NCBI RefSeq assembly: GCF_025961205.1
Contig: NZ_JAOQNH010000002.1
Location: forward strand, 1,048,208-1,112,207
Direction: 5' to 3'
Length of the DNA: 64,000 nucleotides
Source: Azospirillum fermentarium
GTDB lineage: Bacteria > Pseudomonadota > Alphaproteobacteria > Azospirillales > Azospirillaceae
Shown: positions 54,730-62,941 of the stretch, in pieces
How positions within the stretch are numbered: the first letter of the stretch is position 1
Layout of the letters: every line of letters begins with the position of its first letter
Program-made: the position numbers and the translations under genes
The notes under the pieces: model-generated
Database searches by the model: none
Told to the model about the DNA's origin: nothing
What the model saw: the letters and a program-made list of their open reading frames with translations, nothing else

Positions 54730-55716
54730 ATGAAACCCGATTTCCGAATTGAGATCGGCGGGATCGACCGGACCGACGTGGTCCGCACCCGCCTTCTGGA
54801 CGCCAAGGTCACGGACGAAGCCGGACAGATGTCCGACCGCCTGGAACTGAACTTCGACGACCGCGACGCCGCCATCCCCATCCCGCCGAAGGACGCGGAC
54901 ATCCGCCTGTGGCTGGGGTACGCCGATCATCCCACCCTTCGCCCGGTCTACATGGGGTCGTTCAAGGTCGATGAAGCCGAGGTCGGCAGCGGTCCCCGCT
55001 CGCTGGCGATCCGGGCCAAGGCCGCGGACCTGGGCGGCGGTTTCCGGTCGCCCAAGTTCCGGTCGTGGGACGGGAAGACGATCGGCGACATCGTCGGGCA
55101 GGTCGCCGCCGACAACGGCTATACGCCCCTGATCGACCCCGAGCTATCGGCCATCGTCGTCCCCCACATCGACCAGACGGAAGAGTCCGACGCGGCCTTC
55201 CTGACCCGCCTTGCCGGGAACCATGACGCCGTCGCCAAACCCGCCGACGGGAAGCTGATCTTCACCAAGCGGCACGGCGACACCCGCCCCGGCGGCGGGG
55301 CGATCCCGACCGTCGCCCTGACCCCGAAGGACTTCACGTCCTGGAAGGCGAAGATCAGCGAGCGCGGCAATCACGGGAAGGTCACGTCCTATTACCAGGA
55401 CCACGCGACCGGCGAACGGGCCGCCGTGACCGTGGGCGACGGCGGTGACGATGTTTCCCCCTACCTGGACCGCGACCCCTACGGGACGCGGGAAGAAGCG
55501 GAGGCCGGCGCCAAGGCGAAGCTGAACGACTTCGGGCGCGGGAAGCTGTCCTTCAACGGATCGGGGCCGGGGCGCCCGGACCTGTTCGCCGAAGCCCGCA
55601 TCGTGCTTTCCGGCTTCCGACCGGGCGTGGATGGGTCATACGCCCTGAAATCCGTCGAACATTCCTTCAGCAACAGCGGCTTTACGACCAGCGTCACCGC
55701 CGAGACGACGGCGTAA
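54730..55716 (+). CDS. Late control / baseplate hub protein gpD
   Basis: 328 residues. Matches gpD: PDFRIEIGGIDRTDVVRTRL, LLDAKVTDEAGQMSDRLELN, FDDRDAAIPIPPKDADIRLW, and EESDAAFLTRLAGNHDAVAK. Forms the hub that carries the spike. U-X-D order is as in P2. Confidence 0.9.
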   Translation: MKPDFRIEIGGIDRTDVVRTRLLDAKVTDEAGQMSDRLELNFDDRDAAIPIPPKDADIRLWLGYADHPTLRPVYMGSFKVDEAEVGSGPRSLAIRAKAADLGGGFRSPKFRSWDGKTIGDIVGQVAADNGYTPLIDPELSAIVVPHIDQTEESDAAFLTRLAGNHDAVAKPADGKLIFTKRHGDTRPGGGAIPTVALTPKDFTSWKAKISERGNHGKVTSYYQDHATGERAAVTVGDGGDDVSPYLDRDPYGTREEAEAGAKAKLNDFGRGKLSFNGSGPGRPDLFAEARIVLSGFRPGVDGSYALKSVEHSFSNSGFTTSVTAETTA

Positions 55717-55741
55717 AGCCCCGGCCAGAGAGGTCAATTTC

Positions 55742-56278
55742 ATGCAAGACACAGTGCAGGGGGCGGGCGGGATTGTCGAAAACCTGATCCCGACCATCCT
55801 TGACGGCGGGCACAAGGGGACCATCGCCGTCCTTCTCGTCGTTCTTCTGGCAGCCTACTTCACCGCGAAGAAGGCCGCCGCCCTGGTCTGGGGGCAGGTC
55901 ATCGCCCCGCACCTGCCCCAGAACGCCCGCCCGCCCGACCCGTCCGCCGCCGTGGTGGCCGAGATCCGCGCCCTGGACGCCAAGGTCGCGGACGCCCTGC
56001 GCCAGCACGCCGAGGCAAGTTCCGAGGGCCGGCGCCGGCTGTACGAGCGGATCGACGCCATGGATCAGCAGAACGACCAGCGGTTCGGCCGGATCGAACA
56101 GCGGATCGACGACGGTGTGAAGACCTACGCCACCCGCGCCGAGGTCGAAGCCCAGATCAAGCCGCTTCAGACCGTGTGCGAACACGCCATCGACGAAGCC
56201 GGCCGGCTGGTGTCCGAGTTGCGCCGGATGGTCGGCTTCACCCTGACCCGCGGGGGGACCGACGCCGCCCCGGACTGA
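55742..56278 (+). CDS. Membrane-anchored coiled-coil protein, possible lysis protein
   Basis: 178 residues. One N-terminal transmembrane segment (IAVLLVVLLAAYFTA, about residues 28-42), then a long helical region rich in Glu/Arg/Ala (residues 67-140). This is Rz/i-spanin-like topology next to the lysozyme, but no second spanin frame was found. A terminator follows. Confidence 0.55.
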   Translation: MQDTVQGAGGIVENLIPTILDGGHKGTIAVLLVVLLAAYFTAKKAAALVWGQVIAPHLPQNARPPDPSAAVVAEIRALDAKVADALRQHAEASSEGRRRLYERIDAMDQQNDQRFGRIEQRIDDGVKTYATRAEVEAQIKPLQTVCEHAIDEAGRLVSELRRMVGFTLTRGGTDAAPD

Positions 56279-56314
56279 CCCGGCGTCACCAAGCACCGCA
56301 ACCCACCAACCACC

Positions 56315-56340
56315 AGGGCCGCCACCGCGCGGCCCTTTTT
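56315..56340 (+). terminator. Terminator after the gpD/membrane-protein cluster
   Basis: GGGCCGC/GCGGCCC stem (56316-56322 with 56329-56335) and five T, 19 bp upstream of the lysozyme start. Confidence 0.8.
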
Positions 56341-56358
56341 CATTGAGGGAGAGCACCC

Positions 56359-56769
56359 GTGAACCTGGACCAACTGAAGGCCGACCTGATTCGCGACGAA
56401 GACCTGAAGCTTCGCGCCTACACCTGCACCGCCGGGAAGACGACGGTCGGTGTTGGCCGCAACCTGGACGACGTCGGCATCAGCCGCGACGAAGCCCTGT
56501 ACCTTCTGGACAACGACATCCGGCGCGTGACCGCGGATCTTAACCGGGAATTCCCCTGGTGGCGCCGGCTGTCCGAACCCCGTCAGCGGGCGGTGGCGAA
56601 CATGTGCTTCAACATGGGCATCAACCGGCTGAAGGGCTTCCGCAAGATGCTCGCCGCCCTTCAGGCGGGCGACTATGGCCGGGCGGCAGCCGAAGCGACA
56701 GACAGCGCGTGGTTCCGTCAGGTCGGCGTCCGCGGCCCGCGCGTCGTGGCGCTGATCCGGAACGGGTAA
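56359..56769 (+). CDS. Phage lysozyme (GH24, T4-type endolysin)
   Basis: 136 residues, GTG start. Aligning with T4 lysozyme, catalytic E11 is E14 here (LIRDEDLKLRAY) and T26 is T29. D20 is replaced by C23 (YTCTAGKTTVGVG), a replacement seen in many phage GH24 enzymes. Cuts peptidoglycan between NAM and NAG. No signal peptide, so a holin is needed for release. Confidence 0.9.
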   Translation: MNLDQLKADLIRDEDLKLRAYTCTAGKTTVGVGRNLDDVGISRDEALYLLDNDIRRVTADLNREFPWWRRLSEPRQRAVANMCFNMGINRLKGFRKMLAALQAGDYGRAAAEATDSAWFRQVGVRGPRVVALIRNG

Positions 56770-56853
56770 CGCCTGCATTCCTGTACCACACCCCACCAAG
56801 CCGCCGGCATCCCGCCCGCGGCTCTTTTCATGCCCATAGGAGGGGCAATCACA

Positions 56854-57018
56854 ATGAACCTGAACATCATCGCCCGCGGCGGAATGCTGGCACGCCACAA
56901 GGGGAAGCTGGTCGTCGGCGTGGCGGTCGTTGCCGCCTTGGCCGACTACCTGACCGGAACGACCGACCTGTCGGGCTTCCTGGGGCGGCTGATCCCTGCT
57001 CTGGTTGGCGGCATGTAG
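56854..57018 (+). CDS. Small membrane protein, possible holin
   Basis: 54 residues, RBS GGAGGGG. One hydrophobic segment (KLVVGVAVVAALADYLTG) and a second weaker one near the C-terminus. Position after the lysozyme suggests a holin or pinholin role; not proven. Confidence 0.5.
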   Translation: MNLNIIARGGMLARHKGKLVVGVAVVAALADYLTGTTDLSGFLGRLIPALVGGM

Positions 57019-57051
57019 GGTATAGTTGAGAATTAATTTTATTAACCAAAT

Positions 57052-57085
57052 AAAGGAGCGGCCCCGCTCATAGCTGCTCCTTTAT
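57052..57085 (+). terminator. Terminator at the right end of the lysis cassette
   Basis: AAAGGAGC/GCTCCTTT (57052-57059 with 57075-57082) followed by ATT. It lies between the convergent late operon and the ParA-like gene, so it may serve both strands. Confidence 0.6.
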
Positions 57086-57178
57086 TCAGAAACAATACCA
57101 CCTTCAGAGGAGGCATCAGAGAAGAAATTTTCCTGGATCGGCAATAAAAATCCGATCAAAAAAATAGAAAAATTTCCT

Positions 57179-58264
57179 TTAAATAATTCTATCGGTTAAA
57201 TGCTTTATTTCATCAATAGTCAGCGCATAATTCGATGAAGGTAAATTGATTTTATCACCGTCCGGCATAACATAAGAGGCTTTTTTAGTAAGTGACAGTA
57301 TAGGTATACCAAGAGAAGCTGATACTTTCCCGGAAGTATGAAAATCTTTGACATTTGATACGTACCTTATAACGAAATCTCTTTCACTTTCTGCAAAACT
57401 TCCATCATCATAGAATAATTCTGGAAAATCATTGTATTGTTGATAGGCATATTGAATAATGTCATTTCTTATAGCATCATAAGCCATCGCCACGCCGCGA
57501 TTTGCCGTATAATTATTAAAGATTATCTCATAAATTTTTGGGAGAGAAACGTTAAATTGCCTTACTTGGCTATAGAAAGTTACTATATCTTCTGCATATT
57601 TTTTGTTTGATTCCGATGGATGCTTACCATAAAGAAGCATAAAAATACCTTTTATACCCTCAAGAGAGCTATAATCAGCCATAACAGGTAATATCAAATG
57701 ATCAGAAGACACTAAAGCCATTTGAGTATATATAGAAAAGCTTGGATTGCAATCTATAAATACAGTCATTTCTGTATATCTCTTAGGGTCTTGCTCCAAT
57801 TCAAAATGACATAGCTTACGAATTGCAACCATATGATCACGCCAAGCATTTTTATTTACAGGATTCAGAACAGCATAGTTCAAACCCAAAGATAAGGACT
57901 CAAGAAATGAATCGCCAGCAATAAGATATAAATTATCGCTAATGTTCTCATTATACTGAGAAATTTGTATTCCATAAGTACTTCTTGGTTTTGTTGTAAA
58001 ACTTGAATTTCCTTTTAAAACCCAATCAATAAATCCAACAATATTTTTTCTTCCAGACGTTTTTTGAATTTTTTGATTTACGTTATACCCAGCTTCTCCC
58101 CCACCAAGGAAAAATTGAGACGAATTTGCCTGAGGGCACATATCAATTACTAATATTTTTTTATTTTGATGCTTTTTTGCATAATTAGAAGCCAAATTCG
58201 TGCATAACGTAGTTTTCCCAACACCGCCTTTGTTATTGTAAAAGCAATATATATTTACAGACAT
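57179..58264 (-). CDS. ParA/MinD-family ATPase, AT-rich cargo gene
   Basis: 361 residues. Deviant Walker A YNNKGGVGKTTLCTNL at residues 9-24; ILVIDMCPQANSSQFFLGG matches the Walker A' region, and FIDCNPSF the Walker B. No adjacent parB-like partner is visible, and the prophage is integrated, so plasmid partition is unlikely. Very AT-rich next to GC-rich tail genes, so recently acquired. Stand-alone ParA-like ATPases are found in some defence loci; that role is a guess here. Confidence 0.8.
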   Translation of the reverse strand: MSVNIYCFYNNKGGVGKTTLCTNLASNYAKKHQNKKILVIDMCPQANSSQFFLGGGEAGYNVNQKIQKTSGRKNIVGFIDWVLKGNSSFTTKPRSTYGIQISQYNENISDNLYLIAGDSFLESLSLGLNYAVLNPVNKNAWRDHMVAIRKLCHFELEQDPKRYTEMTVFIDCNPSFSIYTQMALVSSDHLILPVMADYSSLEGIKGIFMLLYGKHPSESNKKYAEDIVTFYSQVRQFNVSLPKIYEIIFNNYTANRGVAMAYDAIRNDIIQYAYQQYNDFPELFYDDGSFAESERDFVIRYVSNVKDFHTSGKVSASLGIPILSLTKKASYVMPDGDKINLPSSNYALTIDEIKHLTDRII

Positions 58265-58458
58265 TCTATATTTCCATGTGTTGTATTTAGGAATCAGGAA
58301 TATTTTGGAGAATTTAGGTTGCTAATTATTGTGACATAACATTTTTCCCTGATTAAGAAAAGATGAGTGTCAAAAAAACCTTGCCTCTAGCGCTCCCTCC
58401 CACAGATGCGACAATATATATTTTTAATGGGGAGAATGTAAGACACATTTTCCCGTAT

Positions 58459-58491
58459 ATGGCGAAATGGAAAATAATGGCGCTTTGTCAT
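58459..58491. promoter_or_regulatory. Paired operator-like sites upstream of the antirepressor leader
   Basis: ATGGC-GCTTT-GTCAT (58477-58491) and the weaker ATGGC-GAAAT-GGAAA (58459-58473), 18 bp apart. They lie about 47 bp before the proposed -35 of the leader promoter. The rest of the 58,265-58,537 gap holds nothing I can assign. Confidence 0.5.
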
Positions 58492-58537
58492 ATTACGCTT
58501 GCCCCCATAAAGTTACCTCCATAGGGTTAAGCTGCCC

Positions 58538-58796
58538 TTGACAGAGCGACATGAAAACCGTAGGGCTTGGGACGGAGCTAACAACTCCTGTTCAGAAGCG
58601 GCTGTCGCCCGTCACACGACTTTCACGTCCGGATTCTATCCGTGCGGTCCCTATGGCGGGGGTGCGAGGAATATAAGACCCGAAAGGGGAATAACTCCGC
58701 CCGACTTCTGACGGGTTGTTAGCCCCCGCTGCCAGGGGCGGTCTAACAAGCTTCCCTTGGTGACGGCAATACAATGCCGCTCAGAAGGGGCTTGAT
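58538..58796 (+). ncRNA. C4-like antisense leader RNA upstream of the antirepressor-like gene
   Basis: A TTGACA (58538-58543) with TAGGGC 17 bp downstream could start a leader of about 230 nt. Segment 58702-58723 (ending TTCTGACGGGTTGTTAG) is complementary to two places. The upstream copy at 58577-58598 carries GCTAACAAC and TCAGAAG. The downstream one at 58743-58787 carries CTAACAAG and TCAGAAGGGG, overlapping the Shine-Dalgarno. Pairing with the downstream copy would block translation. This is the organisation of P1/P7 C4 RNA. Inference from base pairing; not confirmed by a covariance model. Confidence 0.55.
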
Positions 58797-59612
58797 ATGA
58801 CCGTTCCGACTGCCGACACCCAAGCTGTGTCCGCATTAACCATTTCCGACATCAACACCACCATCAATCATGAGCCGCGCATTCGCGACCTTCGGCTTGC
58901 CGAAGCTCTTGGCTTCGCGCGCCAAGCTGATATTCGACCGCTGATCGAAAGGCACCGTATAGCCCTTGAACGGTTTGGGGAGGTTTTCCGCACCGTGCGG
59001 AAAACCTCTCCCAAGGGCGGCCGCCCTGCCCGTGAAAACTGGCTGAACAAGCGCCAAGCCCTTTTTCTCTGCACCAAATCCGAAACCGACCGGGCAACGG
59101 AAATCACGATCCGGATCGTCGAGGTCTTCGACGAAGTGACGTCCACAGCAGCGGGCCAGACACCCCCGCCGACGCATATCGTCCCGGTCCGCCAGCACGA
59201 ACGCCGCATCTCTGCCCGCCATACCGATACCGTCCGGCTGGCCGACGTGGCAGCACGGCTGGAAGCAGCCGCCACCACCTTCCGCCCCTTCCCTCTTGAA
59301 AACGGGATGGGCGCCATGGTCCTGGACGGCGAAGTCGTGATCTTCGACGCGAACGACGTCGGCTTGGGCGGGGACATGACCGAAGTGGTCATGGTCGGCG
59401 TTGACGGCGGCGTCGCCGCGCGCCGGCTGGTGCCTCTGGACCACGGCGACATGCTTCGCCGTGGGCGCGTCTGGACCGACATGGACGACCGCCGTCAGGT
59501 CGCGGCCTTGGGCCGGGTGGTCGAACGCCGGCCGCTGCCGGGCGGCACCCTGAAGCACCAGGACATCCCAACCATCGGGGTTCACCGGGGCCTGTCCCTG
59601 CTGGTGGGCTGA
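58797..59612 (+). CDS. Antirepressor-like phage protein
   Basis: 271 residues. Residues about 15-110 resemble the N-terminal domain of phage antirepressors/regulators (ISDINTTINHEPRIRDLRLA, EALGFARQADIRPLIERHRI, then WLNKRQALFLCTKSETDRAT and EITIRIVEVFDEV). The C-terminal half is beta-rich and unassigned. RBS GAAGGGG (58784-58790) lies within the C4-like pairing region. Expected to inactivate the repressor and induce lysis. Family assignment is moderate; the C4-like leader supports it. Confidence 0.65.
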   Translation: MTVPTADTQAVSALTISDINTTINHEPRIRDLRLAEALGFARQADIRPLIERHRIALERFGEVFRTVRKTSPKGGRPARENWLNKRQALFLCTKSETDRATEITIRIVEVFDEVTSTAAGQTPPPTHIVPVRQHERRISARHTDTVRLADVAARLEAAATTFRPFPLENGMGAMVLDGEVVIFDANDVGLGGDMTEVVMVGVDGGVAARRLVPLDHGDMLRRGRVWTDMDDRRQVAALGRVVERRPLPGGTLKHQDIPTIGVHRGLSLLVG

Positions 59613-59618
59613 ACGCAA

Positions 59619-59654
59619 CGGGCGCCCCTTGTACGGGGGCGCCCTTCCCTCTTT
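59619..59654. terminator. Bidirectional terminator-like hairpin
   Basis: GGGCGCCCC/GGGGCGCCC stem (59620-59628 with about 59636-59644) after the antirepressor-like stop and before the convergent HTH gene. The T-tract is weak on both sides. Confidence 0.5.
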
Positions 59655-59668
59655 GCCCATGGAGACGG

Positions 59669-59881
59669 TCAGGCGACCTGCGTCTTGGCCGGGAGCGGCG
59701 GCGGGTCCGCCTGCATCGCGGTTGCCCGCCGTTCCAGCCACGCGCCGACGTCGTCGGGAATGCTGTACTGCCCAGCGGCCCAGCGCCGAATCTGCCGGGG
59801 ATCACGGTGGATCATCTCGGCGAACCCCCGTTGGGACCAGCCGAGGATATCCAGGCATTCACGGAAGCGGTCCGGGGTCAT
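59669..59881 (-). CDS. Small XRE-family HTH regulator
   Basis: 70 residues from MTPDRFRECLDILGWSQRGF; helix-turn-helix EMIHRDPRQIRRWAAGQYSI. Start preferred over the longer frame because the latter overlaps the neighbouring gene. The ATG follows an inverted GGGGGTC-TTTT-GACCCCC that might be its own operator. Target unknown. Confidence 0.7.
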   Translation of the reverse strand: MTPDRFRECLDILGWSQRGFAEMIHRDPRQIRRWAAGQYSIPDDVGAWLERRATAMQADPPPLPAKTQVA

Positions 59882-59886
59882 GGGGG

Positions 59887-60165
59887 TCAAAAGACCCCCA
59901 TCCTTTGGAGTGCTGTCACGATCGCAAGAACCAGCCCGGTTGCCGCGCCGACGGTCGCCATGGCGAGCGCCCACGGGGCAAGGCCATGGTCGCGCCGCAG
60001 CTTGTCGGCTTCCGCCGCAAGCTTCTGCTGTTCGACCAAGAGTTTATGCTGTTCCGCGACCAGCTTCAGGGTTTCTTCCAGAAGCTTCCCGGCTTCGGCT
60101 TGGGTGCGGTCGATCCGCGCAAGGGCTTCCCTTATGTTCAGGTTGCCGGTAGTGGTATCGGTCAT
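59887..60165 (-). CDS. Small coiled-coil, C-terminally anchored membrane protein
   Basis: 92 residues from MTDTTTGNLNIREALARIDR. A heptad-rich region (LVAEQHKLLVEQQKLAAEAD) precedes one transmembrane segment (ALAMATVGAATGLVLAIVTA). Topology fits a superinfection-exclusion or signalling adaptor, but no family is recognised. It is cotranscribed with the HTH gene (5-bp gap). Confidence 0.6.
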   Translation of the reverse strand: MTDTTTGNLNIREALARIDRTQAEAGKLLEETLKLVAEQHKLLVEQQKLAAEADKLRRDHGLAPWALAMATVGAATGLVLAIVTALQRMGVF

Positions 60166-60263
60166 GAAATATTCTGCCCGATCATTTAGCAATCGCCAGC
60201 ACATGCCATGCGCGAAAATACGCTCAAACTGTAGCGGAACAGGTGCGCGTCTGCTAGAAATGC

Positions 60264-60293
60264 GAAAGGCCAGCGCTTGCGCACCGGCCTTTC
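60264..60293 (-). terminator. Hairpin of uncertain role
   Basis: GAAAGGCC/GGCCTTTC (60264-60271 with 60286-60293) between the membrane-protein gene and the divergent Abi gene. It has no long T-tract. It may be part of a promoter-region structure rather than a terminator. Confidence 0.35.
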
Positions 60294-60395
60294 ACGTTCT
60301 TTGTCCGTGAGGATTATGCCCGGCGCTGATCCACGGAGGGGGCGCTTTAGATAGGCAGGGAATTCACTCACGACTCATACAGGGAAGATAGGTCG

Positions 60396-61085
60396 GTGCA
60401 TCGCTATCTGCAAGCTCATTTTCGATTGCTCCCTTCGGCGACGACCGCAATTCATCAGGCGATATCGCCTACTCGGATGAATGAGTATGTGCGGATGGCG
60501 AACGGCGATACGGAACAAGCTTTGCGTCTGTATCTATGGAACGCACGCATCTGTGAGTCACTGTATTTTCCGATGCAGATATTGGAAGTTACAGTTCGCA
60601 ACGCAATCTCGGAAGCAGCCGAGGCGGCGAGAGGGCCAAAGTGGACGAAGCACAAGGACATTCTTAAGCAGCTTGATCCGCATTGGATGGATCAACTTCG
60701 GAAAGTTCGTGGCCGTATCAACAAGTCCGGCCAACCTGTAACCACAGACCGCATCATTGCCGGTATCACGTTTGGCTTTTGGTGTCACCTTCTGGCTGTT
60801 CGCTTCACGCCAATCCTTTGGAAATCAGGGATTGCCTCACGATTTCGTCATGTCCCCAGCAATATCACCCAAGCTGATATTCTAGCAGAACTCGACCGCT
60901 TGAGTGCTTATAGGAATCGTATTGCACACCACAAGTCCATGTATGACAAGCTACCTGAACAGATTCTCTCTGATATTATCAGGGTGATTGGATATCGCTG
61001 CCCGGTTAGCGCACATTATGTCGAGGCGACCTGTCCCCTGGACAGCATCATCGCTCAACGTCCAAACCCGGCCGATTTTGCCTGA
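60396..61085 (+). CDS. Abi family protein (HEPN-type, phage defence cargo)
   Basis: 229 residues, GTG start with AGGGAAG upstream. Abi/Abi_2 pattern: ISPTRMNEYVRMANGDTEQA, LRLYLWNARICESLYFPMQI, LEVTVRNAISEA, then DRIIAGITFGFWCHLL and the HEPN-like catalytic RNRIAHH. Such proteins abort infection by RNA cleavage when a second phage enters. Lower GC than its neighbours. A prophage-borne exclusion system is the likely role. Confidence 0.8.
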   Translation: MHRYLQAHFRLLPSATTAIHQAISPTRMNEYVRMANGDTEQALRLYLWNARICESLYFPMQILEVTVRNAISEAAEAARGPKWTKHKDILKQLDPHWMDQLRKVRGRINKSGQPVTTDRIIAGITFGFWCHLLAVRFTPILWKSGIASRFRHVPSNITQADILAELDRLSAYRNRIAHHKSMYDKLPEQILSDIIRVIGYRCPVSAHYVEATCPLDSIIAQRPNPADFA

Positions 61086-61139
61086 CCTTGTTGCCCTTCA
61101 GGCCGGATTCCCTACGCCCTTTTTTGTGCATCTGTTCCA

Positions 61140-61502
61140 TCACCCGGCCAAGACCGAAGCAACGCGGACCGGGGCCGGGTCCGGCATCCGGCGGCGGACG
61201 CGGATGGCAAGATAGTCGGCAAAGCCGCGGGTGCTGACCAGGAAGGCGCGCCCTGCATCGTCGGTCCAGGCATCGACGATCCCGCGATCTTCCTTAACCG
61301 CCGGCCCGGCGTAGAAGCGCAGGACACCCCCGTCCCGGCGGATCAGGCAAAACCGCTCACGCGGCGGACAAACCTTGGCCCTGACCAGACTCCGGGCCGC
61401 GTCCATGAGCCTATGGAAACCGGCGCCCGGCTGAAAGCGGAAGACATCGGAGGCGAAGCGCATGGGGGGCGCGGCCTTCGCGGGGACTGCAATCGCAGAC
61501 AT
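61140..61502 (-). CDS. Small phage protein, unknown
   Basis: 120 residues. No recognised domain; the N-terminus MSAIAVPAKAAPPMRFASDV is hydrophobic but not a clear signal. Divergent from the integrase, with operator-like sites in the 216-bp spacer, so probably expressed from the same control region. Confidence 0.5.
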   Translation of the reverse strand: MSAIAVPAKAAPPMRFASDVFRFQPGAGFHRLMDAARSLVRAKVCPPRERFCLIRRDGGVLRFYAGPAVKEDRGIVDAWTDDAGRAFLVSTRGFADYLAIRVRRRMPDPAPVRVASVLAG

Positions 61503-61587
61503 GCGGGATTCCTTTGGCTTGGGGAACGATGGCCGTCGTCGGCATCAACCGCTATATGCCTCCCCCCAAATCATGTCAACACGACAT

Positions 61588-61622
61588 ATGGCATTTTGGA
61601 ATCTTTAATGGCGTTACGCCAT
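61588..61622. promoter_or_regulatory. Paired operator-like sites at the integrase promoter
   Basis: ATGGC-GTTAC-GCCAT (61608-61622), identical to the PR-site palindrome, and ATGGC-ATTTT-GGAAT (61588-61602), the ATTCC variant on the other strand. A third weak site is at 61678-61692. This ties integrase expression to the repressor. Confidence 0.55.
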
Positions 61623-61718
61623 TTTTGGCTTGCGCCGTTCCGCGCCATCACCCCATGATCCAGGAGAACAGCGCCTTATGGCGATACGAAATGGAATAGG
61701 CCAGAGAGATCAAAAAAT

Positions 61719-62939
61719 ATGGCAACCGTGAAGAAGCGGACATGGACAAGCGCCACAGGCACCAAGGGGGAGGGGTGGCAGGTCCGGTATACCGACCAGT
61801 TCGGCAAGGACCGTTCAAAGAGCTTTGACCGCAAGAAGGAAGCGGAGGAATTCGCCGCGACGGTCACGATCCAGGTCAAGCAAGGGCTGCACATTCCGAA
61901 CAGCCAATCGGTGACCGTCCGCGAAGCCGCCGAAGTGTGGTTGGAAGCCGTGAAGAACGGGCGCAACGGCCGCCCACCGGCTGAGGAATCGACGCTTGGT
62001 CAATATCGGTCGCACATCGACAACCACATCGTGCCGTTCCTGGGCGGCGTCCGGCTGACCCAACTCACGACTCCGCAAGTCGCGTACTTCCGGGATGAGC
62101 TTCTTCGGAATGGCCGCTCCCGCGTCATGACCCGCAAGATCCTGACGTCCTTGAAGGGAATGCTGAACGAGGCCATGACCCGCGGCATGATCGGGGCAAA
62201 CACCGCCCTTCCGGTGAAAATCATCAACTCGGGCCGCGAAGACAGCAAGGTCGTCATCCCGTCGAAAGCGGAGGTCCGCGCCCTGGTGTCCGTCCTGGCA
62301 CGCTGGGCGACGGGCGATTTCCCGGCGGCCCGAAACAAGGCGGGGCTGAGCCGTCACAAGTGGTTCGACCTGTTCATCAGGACGACGATCGCCACCGGCT
62401 GCCGGTCATCCGAAATACGGGGGCTTCCCTGGGCGGCGTTCGATGCCGCATCCGGGACGGTCGAGATCGTCCAGCGCGCCGACGAAAAGGGAGACATCGG
62501 AACCCCGAAGTCAAAGGCCGGATACCGGACCCTGTACCTTCCCAGCGAGCTTGTCCGCGACCTGAAGGCATGGCAGGTGCTCTGCCCGCCGGGCAAGCTG
62601 GGGCTGGTCTTCCCGAACGCATCCGGGCGCGTCGAGTCCCTGGCGAACATCGTGAATCGGTGGTGGGGTCCGCTCCAGCGCGAAGCCGGCGTCGTCGAGG
62701 TTGACCCGGCCACCGGCAAGAAGACAGCCCGGTACGGCGGAATGCATGTCCTTCGTCATTTCCGCGCATCGATTCTGATCGAAGCCGGGGCCGACATAAA
62801 GGAGGTGCAGAAGGCCATGGGGCATTCATCGGCCCATGTGACCCTTGATGTGTACGGGCACCTGTTCGAAGACGACGACGCGATCCGCCGCCGGAAGGCC
62901 ATGGCCGAAGCCGCGAACCGCGCCGTGTTCGGGGACTGA
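61719..62939 (+). CDS. int: Tyrosine integrase
   Basis: 406 residues. N-terminal arm-binding region (residues 1-60), core-binding domain (TVREAAEVWLEAVKNG to about 160), catalytic domain with R229 (TGCRSSEIRG), Lys near 264-266 (TPKSKAGYR), H343 and R346 (MHVLRHFR), H369 (GHSS) and nucleophile Y379 (LDVYGHLF). It recombines the tRNA-Phe att core; adjacent to attR as usual. Confidence 0.95.
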   Translation: MATVKKRTWTSATGTKGEGWQVRYTDQFGKDRSKSFDRKKEAEEFAATVTIQVKQGLHIPNSQSVTVREAAEVWLEAVKNGRNGRPPAEESTLGQYRSHIDNHIVPFLGGVRLTQLTTPQVAYFRDELLRNGRSRVMTRKILTSLKGMLNEAMTRGMIGANTALPVKIINSGREDSKVVIPSKAEVRALVSVLARWATGDFPAARNKAGLSRHKWFDLFIRTTIATGCRSSEIRGLPWAAFDAASGTVEIVQRADEKGDIGTPKSKAGYRTLYLPSELVRDLKAWQVLCPPGKLGLVFPNASGRVESLANIVNRWWGPLQREAGVVEVDPATGKKTARYGGMHVLRHFRASILIEAGADIKEVQKAMGHSSAHVTLDVYGHLFEDDDAIRRRKAMAEAANRAVFGD

Positions 62940-62941
62940 CC

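Noticed and set aside
58592..58787. Leader structure as a riboswitch
   Set aside because: The reciprocal complementarity with a duplicate near the Shine-Dalgarno and the downstream antirepressor-like gene fit an antisense C4-type mechanism better than a ligand-binding aptamer.
59620..59644. TTGTACGG near 59629 as a reverse arm-type integrase site
   Set aside because: It is the loop of a terminator-like hairpin, single, and far from either att core.
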